Origin: Bacillota bacterium
GTDB taxonomy: Bacteria; Bacillota; Sulfobacillia; JAJYWN01; JAJZPE01
Assembly (NCBI GenBank): GCA_021787335.1
Contig: JAJYMC010000059.1
Location: forward strand, 1 to 39,867
Reading direction: 5' to 3'
DNA: 39,867 bases
Shown: positions 34,130 through 39,867 of the stretch, one piece after another
Layout of the letters: each line of letters opens with the position of its first letter
Numbering within the stretch: position 1 is the first letter of the stretch
Made by a program: the position numbers and the translations under genes
The notes under the pieces: generated by a model
What the model was told of the DNA's origin: nothing
Seen by the model: the letters and a program-made list of their open reading frames with translations, nothing else
Database searches by the model: none

Positions 34130-36112
34130 ATGCCCATCCTTCCCCAGGCCTCCGGACCACTGGCAGAGAGCTTTTGTTGGCCCGTCGACCCGCCCCGGGT
34201 TCGATACCGCATCGACGGTTCGATCGACCAGGTCCGTGGCGAGATCCGGGGCCGGGAGAAAGTCGGGTTTACCAACCCGACATCTGCTCCGATGGCGCGG
34301 CTCACCTTCAGGTGGCCGCTCGGGGTGGGGCACGAATTCCAGTTGACGGTCAATGGCGAGCCCACCGAGGTCCGGGGGAATACCGGTGGGACGGACCTGG
34401 CTGACACGTGGGTCGCCAACCTCTCGCGGCCCATTGGCCCCGGTCAGCCGGTGGAATTGGCGGTCTCCTTTTCCCTCAGGGCCGGCAGCTTTAAGGACGA
34501 AGGCCGAGGGGTTATCCTGACCGACTGGCACCCCAGGCTCTGGTGGGGCCGAGAGACTCACGACGACTTTGCTGTGAAGCTCGCCCTGCCAGAGAGCCAC
34601 GTCTTGGCGACTACGGGCCGTCACGCCGCCAACGGGGTGATTCGGGCCTCCGGAGCCCGGTCGTTTGGCATCTTCCTCGGCCAAGGGCACAAGGTCATCG
34701 AGGGCGACGCCGGTGGCATCCTCGTGCGCTGTGTCTTCCCTCCAGCCGCCGGAGAATGTGCTGCCCTGGTCCTGGCGACTGCGCTCGACGCCATCGGCTT
34801 CTACCGTGAGCGCTTCAAGGTCTATCCGCAGGACGCCTTGACCATAGTGCCGGGCGGCATGGATCGACCAAACGGGGGATACCCCATAGCCACTGGTCTC
34901 GTGGGCCTTCACGCCATGGAGAAGATGGTTGAAAGGCCGGAGCTTCATTGGCGGTGGATAACCGCTCACGAAATCGGTCACCAGTACTGGGGTGAGGAGG
35001 TCATGGAAAAGGACAACCCCGGCTGGCTGTGGATTGGGCTTGGCCTCTACGCCGACCGCGAGTTCATCAGGGCGCGGGGGCTGGGGCTTGAACAGCACCG
35101 AGCCTTGCTCCGCCGATACACCGATGGCGTGAAGTCGTACCATGATACGACCGCCGGTCTCACGGCCGAACAGCACGCCAGGGTGACCTTTGATTTCAAC
35201 AATGAGGTCATGCACGGCAAGAGCCTGGCCATTGTTAGCGCTCTCAGTTGGATGTTCGGACGAGATACCTTTGAGCGAATCTACCGCCGTTGCCTGGCCC
35301 AGTTCGCGGGGCGCCAGATGGGGGTGGCGGAGTTCCAACGGGTCTGTGAAGAGGAGAGCCGGCAGGACCTGACCTGGTTCTTCGAGCAATGGGTGCGCTC
35401 CAACCGCTACTTGGCCTACGGGATTGCCTCTCAAGAATGCGTCCAGCACGGCGGGCGCTATCTCACAGAAATCATGGTCGAGCGGGTCGGCACCCTGCAC
35501 ATGCCGATCCCGGTGACCTGCACTTTCGCCGACGGCACCAAGCAAAGCAAAGTGACTGATCACCTCCTGGACTCGGCCCCAGTACTCTTCGAAAGCGAGG
35601 CTCCGTTGGCCGAGGCTCAACTGGACCCCGATGGGGAACTTGCCATGGTCGACGTCCGGCTATCGGAAGAAGAAGCCGAGGTCCACCGAGCCATCGATGA
35701 GATGCCCTGGACTTCGGTCGGGTCGAGGTCTTTGAAGATCCTCGAACGGGCCAAGACCGCGGGGCTTCGCGACATGAACCTGTGGTTCAAGCTAGCGCTG
35801 GCTCTCTATGATGGGGAGTTCTACGCCGAGGCTCTAGACGTACTCGAGCGGTTGCAGATGAAGGCTCGTGGAGACGGAGGTCCCGGTCATCAGGTGTCGA
35901 CGGCCCTGTGGCGAATCGCCGCGCTCGTTTGGCAGGGCCACCTCCTTGACCTGCTCGGGCGGAGGGAAGAGGCGATAAGCTCGTACAGGGAAGCGGCCAG
36001 GCTGTACCCTGAGACGGGTGGGGTACGGATTCAGCAAGACCAGTACGGGGTGGTCATCGACGCCGACTGGATCGCGGCCCGTCTAGGCACACCCTTTCAA
36101 CGAGTCGGTTAG
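34130..36112 (+). CDS. Divergent M1-type metallopeptidase homologue with C-terminal TPR-like region
   Basis: A 660-residue protein. An N-terminal beta region (1-200) is followed by an M1-like catalytic domain with HEIGH (280-284) and a GGMDRPNGG segment where M1 aminopeptidases carry GAMEN. In M1 enzymes a Glu 19 residues after the second His (NEG) is the third zinc ligand; here that position is Gly303, within WIGLGLYAD. Asp309 could substitute, or the site may be inactive. The last 150 residues have TPR-like helices (LWFKLALALYDGEFYAEALD and a second repeat). Base composition is visibly less GC-rich than neighbours, suggesting transfer. No signal peptide. The ATG at 34130 has AAGGAG upstream; GTG 34121 is too close to it. 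Confidence 0.75.
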   Translation: MPILPQASGPLAESFCWPVDPPRVRYRIDGSIDQVRGEIRGREKVGFTNPTSAPMARLTFRWPLGVGHEFQLTVNGEPTEVRGNTGGTDLADTWVANLSRPIGPGQPVELAVSFSLRAGSFKDEGRGVILTDWHPRLWWGRETHDDFAVKLALPESHVLATTGRHAANGVIRASGARSFGIFLGQGHKVIEGDAGGILVRCVFPPAAGECAALVLATALDAIGFYRERFKVYPQDALTIVPGGMDRPNGGYPIATGLVGLHAMEKMVERPELHWRWITAHEIGHQYWGEEVMEKDNPGWLWIGLGLYADREFIRARGLGLEQHRALLRRYTDGVKSYHDTTAGLTAEQHARVTFDFNNEVMHGKSLAIVSALSWMFGRDTFERIYRRCLAQFAGRQMGVAEFQRVCEEESRQDLTWFFEQWVRSNRYLAYGIASQECVQHGGRYLTEIMVERVGTLHMPIPVTCTFADGTKQSKVTDHLLDSAPVLFESEAPLAEAQLDPDGELAMVDVRLSEEEAEVHRAIDEMPWTSVGSRSLKILERAKTAGLRDMNLWFKLALALYDGEFYAEALDVLERLQMKARGDGGPGHQVSTALWRIAALVWQGHLLDLLGRREEAISSYREAARLYPETGGVRIQQDQYGVVIDADWIAARLGTPFQRVG

Positions 36113-36143
36113 GCGAGTATCTACGCGAGAGGTGAGGAACGGT

Positions 36144-37028
36144 TTGGCCAGACAGCACATCAACCCCAACGCCTACATCGACGACCAGGGCCGGGCCCTG
36201 GTCGGATCGCTCACGCTGGAGGTCGGCACGGCCGACCTGAAGGCCTCGATCAGACGGACCGTCGACCTCATCGGCGGGTTCGGGCGGGCCATCAAGCCGG
36301 GCCAGCGGGTGCTGATCAAGCCCAACTTCAACAGCCCCGACCCGGTCCCGGCCCGCGGCGACCCGGACTTCATCGTGGCCGTCATCGACCTCCTCCGCGA
36401 GGAGGGCGTGGACGACATCACCGTGGCCGAGTCCTCGGGCGGCCCGTGGTTGCCGACCCGGAACGTCCTGGAGAAGACCGGCTTCGCCGAACGGATGCGA
36501 CGCCACGGCGTGCCCGTCGTCATCCTGGAGGAAGGCGACTTCGTGACGGTCGAAGTGCCCGGGGCGCGCCACCTCAAGAAGGCGCGCATCGCCCGCCCCA
36601 CCTTCGACTACGACCGCCTCATCTATCTGCCGAACCTGAAGACCCATAAGTGGGCCCGCTTCACGATGAGCATCAAGCTGTCGATGGGGCTGACCCACCC
36701 GGCGGACCGCGAGGGCATGCACCAGGAGGGGCTCGAGGAGAAGGTGGCCGAGCTCGGCCTGGTCGTGCGGCCGGACCTCATCGTCCTCGACGGGCGCAAG
36801 GCCTTCGTCACCCAGGGCCCGTCCCACGGCGAACTGGTCGAGCCCAACGTCATCATGGCCTCGGGCGACCAGGTGGCCATGGACGTCGAGGCGGTCAAGG
36901 TCCTCCAATCCTACAAGGCCGAGAACCGCATCGGCGGCGACCCGTGGGAACTGCCGCAGATCAAGGTGGCCGCGGCGGCGGAGGGGCGGGTCAGGGGGCC
37001 GGGGGATTGCGCGGTGAGGATGGGCTAG
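36144..37028 (+). CDS. DUF362-domain protein
   Basis: A 294-residue DUF362 protein. It has GQRVLIKPNFNSPDP, the family's opening motif, then DDITVAESSGGPW, LIYLPNLKTHKWARFTMSIKLSMG and the PDLIVLDGRKAFVTQGPSHG segment. DUF362 proteins are often fused to ferredoxin domains and linked to anaerobic redox work; no CxxC cluster motif is present here, so it lacks its own Fe-S domain. The start is probably the TTG at 36144, with GAGGTGAGGAA upstream; a GTG at 36132 lies inside that site. GC content returns to the genome norm. It is followed by an AT-richer stretch. Confidence 0.85.
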   Translation: MARQHINPNAYIDDQGRALVGSLTLEVGTADLKASIRRTVDLIGGFGRAIKPGQRVLIKPNFNSPDPVPARGDPDFIVAVIDLLREEGVDDITVAESSGGPWLPTRNVLEKTGFAERMRRHGVPVVILEEGDFVTVEVPGARHLKKARIARPTFDYDRLIYLPNLKTHKWARFTMSIKLSMGLTHPADREGMHQEGLEEKVAELGLVVRPDLIVLDGRKAFVTQGPSHGELVEPNVIMASGDQVAMDVEAVKVLQSYKAENRIGGDPWELPQIKVAAAAEGRVRGPGDCAVRMG

Positions 37029-37135
37029 AACAGCTCAGCCGCAGCTTTGCTATACAGCAGCGGGATTACCTGGTGGCCCGTTCACTAACCTTGGTCTAGC
37101 ACTCCCTATAGAAGCTCCAAGACGGAGGATCGACT

Positions 37136-37687
37136 ATGCGCGGCGCTCAGCTCTTTCTGCAGATTGCGAAGGAGAATCTCGACCGTGCTGTAGTGAAAGA
37201 GGGGGCGTATTGGGCCCCCGGTGATATGTCTCACCACTATCGCGAGGCCATGGTTTGCAGTTTGTTTTCAGCTATAGCCGTTGAGCACTCAATTACGGAG
37301 GTTCTTTGGACAAGGGTGTTCTTCCAGACTCCCAAACCCTTTCGAAGCATGCTTATGAAATCGCTGCTATCAAGGCCGAGAAGTGTCGAGGAAAGGCTTG
37401 ACCTGCTTGCTTCCGTTACCAGGCTGAGTGGCAGACTTCTCGATGACGTTAGAGAGCTGTTTCGCTACAGGAACACCATAGTGCATTCACGACCCGAAAG
37501 CTCTGAAGAGGCTCCACACTATGATTCACTGAACGATACATGGGACACGGCTAGAACAATATCCTACCCTGAGCCGGGAAATAAGGTCATAGAGCACGCT
37601 TCCATACACCTAGAGCTTGCACGGCAGGTCGTTGCGGTATTGGAATCCGAGGAGAAATCCCCGGAATGGCCTTACTTGGAGGATTAA
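37136..37687 (+). CDS. HEPN-like protein in an AT-richer islet
   Basis: A 183-residue, largely helical protein. It carries RNTIVH (Arg112-His117), an R-x4-H motif of the kind found in HEPN ribonucleases, within LFRYRNTIVHSRPES. Helices before and after (FSAIAVEHSITEVLWTRVFF, HLELARQVVAVLESE) fit the four-helix fold. GC content is near 48%, far below neighbours, and codon use is mixed, so recent acquisition is likely. GGAGG lies 8 bases before the ATG. No antitoxin-like (MNT or similar) gene is adjacent, so it may act alone or be a relic of a toxin-antitoxin or defence unit. The family call is based on the motif only. The 275 bases after it (37688-37962) hold no gene I can see. Confidence 0.55.
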   Translation: MRGAQLFLQIAKENLDRAVVKEGAYWAPGDMSHHYREAMVCSLFSAIAVEHSITEVLWTRVFFQTPKPFRSMLMKSLLSRPRSVEERLDLLASVTRLSGRLLDDVRELFRYRNTIVHSRPESSEEAPHYDSLNDTWDTARTISYPEPGNKVIEHASIHLELARQVVAVLESEEKSPEWPYLED

Positions 37688-37922
37688 CCTCGATGCGAAA
37701 ACTCTCCTGTCGCCATTACTGGTGCGCGGCATAACGCCTAGGCATGGCTCTAGTGCCGCGAATTAGATACGTTCAAGAGGTCGCAGGACCGTTTGCGGGT
37801 CCATAGCAACTGGAATATGCCTGGGATCCCTAGTTTACGAGCAATCAGGAAATAGTGGTTGCACCCGAGTTCTTGAAGCTTGCGGAACGGGTCTAGTACG
37901 GCGCTTTCGCGAACACGCAGGA

Positions 37923-37951
37923 AAAGCCAGGGCTCCTTGAGCCCCGGCTTT
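37923..37951. terminator. Bidirectional terminator between HEPN-like gene and lipoprotein gene
   Basis: AAAGCC-A-GGGCTC and GAGCCC-C-GGCTTT form a 12-bp stem with one mismatch and a CTT loop. T-rich sequence lies on both outer sides in the respective reading directions. Confidence 0.75.
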
Positions 37952-37962
37952 CTTCGACGGTT

Positions 37963-38535
37963 TCATTTCGCCTCGATGGTCGTGTACTTGATGTCCTTCG
38001 GCTGGACGATAATTGTCTCATGGCCCCCGTCCCAGGTGATCTCGATGCGGACGGGCGTCTTAACGTCGTTCCAGAAGCCCTCGGCGGTCTTCGGCTCCAT
38101 CACCCCGACGGTCGGGACGAGTCCGGCCATGCCGATGCTTTCGCTGGTGTGGCCCGAGGCGGGGAAGAGCTCCGCCTTAAGCCGGGCCCCGGGCCACAAG
38201 GCGGGCACCGGCCCGCCGCCGGAGGGCTCGGCCCAGCGGTCCATGGCCGCGTCGGCGGTCAGTTCGACCTTGAAGTTCCTATAGGTCTTCTTGGCGTCGA
38301 GGGGTGAGATGGTCAGGCTGTGCCGAACCTCCGACCGCGGGTTGTTCTGCGGAGAGATCATATAGACCTTGACCTCCACCCGGACGCCGAAGTCAGTCCC
38401 GGTGACCACCGGACCGGCGTCGGCACCGGCCGGTGGCTTCTTCTTGGCGCAGCCGACCGTCAAGGTCGCGGCGAGGGTCAGGGTCAGGAGGACGGCGGCG
38501 GTGGCTCTCAGACGTGAGAGAAGTGGCAAGCGCAC
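37963..38535 (-). CDS. Putative lipoprotein of unknown function
   Basis: A 190-residue secreted lipoprotein. The start is the GTG at 38535, because GGAGGT lies 8 bases before it; the ATG at 38556 is upstream of that site. This gives an N-terminus with Arg residues, a hydrophobic stretch (ATAAVLLTLTLAATLTVGC) and a lipobox ending at Cys29. The mature part begins AKKKPP, then a beta-rich domain with YRNFKVELTADAAMDRW and IEITWDGGHETIIVQPKDI. I do not recognise the domain; the pattern suggests a small extracellular binding or sensor domain. It follows the M42 peptidase gene on the same strand, so they form one operon ended by the hairpin at 37923. Confidence 0.72.
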   Translation of the reverse strand: MRLPLLSRLRATAAVLLTLTLAATLTVGCAKKKPPAGADAGPVVTGTDFGVRVEVKVYMISPQNNPRSEVRHSLTISPLDAKKTYRNFKVELTADAAMDRWAEPSGGGPVPALWPGARLKAELFPASGHTSESIGMAGLVPTVGVMEPKTAEGFWNDVKTPVRIEITWDGGHETIIVQPKDIKYTTIEAK

Positions 38536-38562
38536 CGGGTGGGACCTCCATGGCATCTGCCC

Positions 38563-39708
38563 TCAATCGGGCAGGAACTTGAGCCGGCCGGCGTGGCCCG
38601 GCATCGCCTCGATGAAGGCCTTGAGGACTCTCAGCGCGCCGACCCCGTCGTTGAGGTCGGCCGTCTCCGCCGATGAGTGCGAGAAGCGGCGCGGCAGCCC
38701 GATGCCACCGGCCGGGATACCCTCACGGGTCAGGTGGATGGCCGACGCGTCGGTGGTCCCGTAGTTTATCATCAATGCCCGCTGGTAGGCCACCCCGGCC
38801 TTGTCGGCGGCCTCCAGGAGGAAGCTCTTCACGGCCGGGTGGATGATGCTCCCGCGCGCCCCGCCGCCGCTGGCGAGGAGGAGCACCGGGCCCCGGCCGA
38901 TGGCCACTGGGTGGTCGCGGGTCAGGCGGACGTCCGGCGTGTCGCCGGAGGGGATGGTGTCGACGGCCAGGGCGTAATCGGGGTTGACCCGGAAGGCGGC
39001 CACGGTCGCCCCGCGCAGCCCGACTTCCTCCTGGACGGTGGCCACGGCGACGATGTCGCCGGGGACCTTCTTCCCGTCGAGGTCCCGGAAGAGCTCGAGG
39101 AGCACGGCCAGGCCGAAGCGGTCATCGAGGGCCTTGGTGGCCACCCGGTCCGTCCCGGCGAACTCGGCCAGGGGAAAGTCGAAGGTGATGGGGTCGCCGA
39201 TGTGGATGCCCATCCGCTCGACTTCCGCCGCGTCTCGCGCCCCGACCTCGATGTACATGTCCTGGGTCGCCACCGGTTTGCCGCGTTCCTCCGGCTGTTG
39301 CAAGTGCGCCGACTTGACCCCGATGACCCCGCGGTGGTCGTTCACCAGCACGCGCTGGCCGAGGAGCATGTTCTCCGGGGTCCCGCCGACCCGGTCGAAG
39401 CGGAGGAATCCGGTCGGCTCGACGGCCTTGACGATGAACCCGACCTCGTCACTGTGGGCCGCCAGCATGAGGGTCAGCGGCTTCGCTCCGGCGCCCTCGG
39501 CCTTTGACCCGCGCGACGGCTTGGCCCCGCGCGATGCCTTCGCGCCGGCCCGCCGCCAGGCGTACAGGTTGCCGAAGCTGTCCACGGTGACCTCGTCGGC
39601 GACCTCCCGGAAGGCCTTCCGAAGATGGGCCACCACCGGCTGCTCAAAACCGGACAGCCCCGGGATATCGACAAGCTGCCGCAACGTCCTGAGGATGCGT
39701 TCCTTCAT
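38563..39708 (-). CDS. M42-family metallopeptidase (glutamyl aminopeptidase/deblocking type)
   Basis: A 381-residue cytoplasmic dinuclear-metal aminopeptidase of family M42, whose members form large tetrahedral complexes. Visible motifs are AAHSDEVGFIV (first metal His and Asp), KALDDRFG (bridging Asp), VQEEVGLRGA (catalytic Glu-Glu), AVDTIPSGDTPD and HSSAETADLND (last metal His). An odd low-complexity insert with repeated RGAKPSRGSK units lies at about residues 54-76, between strand 3 and the first metal motif, where relatives have a short loop. GAGGAGG lies about 10 bases before the ATG at 39708. It is the first gene of a two-gene minus-strand operon with the lipoprotein. Confidence 0.92.
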   Translation of the reverse strand: MKERILRTLRQLVDIPGLSGFEQPVVAHLRKAFREVADEVTVDSFGNLYAWRRAGAKASRGAKPSRGSKAEGAGAKPLTLMLAAHSDEVGFIVKAVEPTGFLRFDRVGGTPENMLLGQRVLVNDHRGVIGVKSAHLQQPEERGKPVATQDMYIEVGARDAAEVERMGIHIGDPITFDFPLAEFAGTDRVATKALDDRFGLAVLLELFRDLDGKKVPGDIVAVATVQEEVGLRGATVAAFRVNPDYALAVDTIPSGDTPDVRLTRDHPVAIGRGPVLLLASGGGARGSIIHPAVKSFLLEAADKAGVAYQRALMINYGTTDASAIHLTREGIPAGGIGLPRRFSHSSAETADLNDGVGALRVLKAFIEAMPGHAGRLKFLPD

Positions 39709-39764
39709 CGTCGACCGTCCTCCTCCTGGTGATATCCGTCCCTAGTACTACTCCGTTAAGTGGG

Positions 39765-39793
39765 TTGTAAATTGAGGCAAAATATGCTATGTT
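39765..39793 (+). promoter_or_regulatory. Possible promoter for the last gene
   Basis: TTGTAA (39765-39770) and TATGTT (39788-39793) are separated by 17 bases, each 4 of 6 consensus. It lies 7 bases before the ATG at 39800, so the transcript would be nearly leaderless; this makes the assignment weak. Confidence 0.3.
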
Positions 39794-39799
39794 GAGAGC

Positions 39800-39867
39800 A
39801 TGGAAAAGAAAGCTTTGCGAGAGGCCCGGGACCGTTTGGAGAGCTTCTTGGAACCAATCCTGCCCCT
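39800..39867 (+). CDS. Start of an unidentified gene, cut by the window edge
   Basis: Twenty-two codons are visible, from MEKKALREARDRLESF to FLEPILP. The residues suggest an amphipathic helix. The opening recalls some transposase N-termini (for example IS701-like), and local composition is less GC-rich than the flanking gene, but this is too little to identify it. GAG lies only just upstream of the ATG, so the ribosome site is poor. Confidence 0.35.
   Translation, partial: MEKKALREARDRLESFLEPILP

Noticed and set aside
33026-35620. 864-codon open frame on the minus strand
   Set aside because: It runs antisense to bshC and the M1-like gene. The translation is Gly/Asp/Val-rich without domains, as expected from a GC-rich complementary frame.

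Overview
The window looks like chromosome from a GC-rich (roughly two-thirds G+C) endospore-forming member of the Bacillota, perhaps a Symbiobacteriales, Limnochordia or Thermaerobacter-like lineage. The evidence is a CIRCE operator at groES-groEL, a YhaO/YhaN nuclease pair, a CotF-type spore coat protein, a SpoVB-like flippase, WalJ, the bacillithiol enzyme BshC, strong Shine-Dalgarno sites and frequent TTG/GTG starts. The cell decodes UGA as selenocysteine: selD itself carries an in-frame UGA in its active site, followed by a good SECIS hairpin. The genus cannot be fixed from the sequence alone.

Layout. 1-491: end of an IS630-type transposase abutting a nitroreductase that has lost its 5' part. 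567-1235: LUD-domain protein. 1506-6383: BMP-family lipoprotein, double ATPase and two permeases, a nucleoside-type ABC importer with a terminator hairpin between the first two genes. 6488-10310: M55 D-aminopeptidase, M14 carboxypeptidase and serine beta-lactamase-like hydrolase, a peptide or cell-wall salvage cluster. 10349-13511: DUF429 protein, a broken MFS gene and a SpoVB/MVF flippase. 13618-15795: heat-shock groES-groEL. 15957-18092: acyltransferase fused to a flippase-like membrane domain. 18205-21818 (minus): yhaO-yhaN. 22031-23758: two small spore-coat-type proteins and a WalJ-like MBL hydrolase. 23748-24722 (minus): a putative HExxH protease interrupted by one in-frame TGA. 24801-26878: epimerase and HisC-like aminotransferase. 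26936-29167: OmpR-family two-component system with repeat arrays on both sides. 29525-34081: YerC regulator, methyltransferase, DUF2889, selD and bshC. 34130-37687: divergent M1-like protein with TPR-like tail, DUF362 protein, and an AT-richer islet with a HEPN-like gene. 37963-39708 (minus): M42 aminopeptidase and a lipoprotein. 39800-end: start of an unidentified gene.

The most interesting point is the protease gene at 23748-24722. Its reading frame continues 79 codons past a TGA, and a SECIS-like hairpin with a GGUC loop lies at the right distance. Because selD shows that the host decodes UGA as selenocysteine, this is either an undescribed selenoprotein or a nonsense mutation or sequencing error. 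Other points of interest are the 11-bp-periodic direct repeats downstream of the sensor kinase, an M1 peptidase homologue lacking the usual third zinc ligand, the acyltransferase-flippase fusion, and the compositionally foreign HEPN-like gene. No CRISPR array, rRNA, tRNA or prophage was seen.
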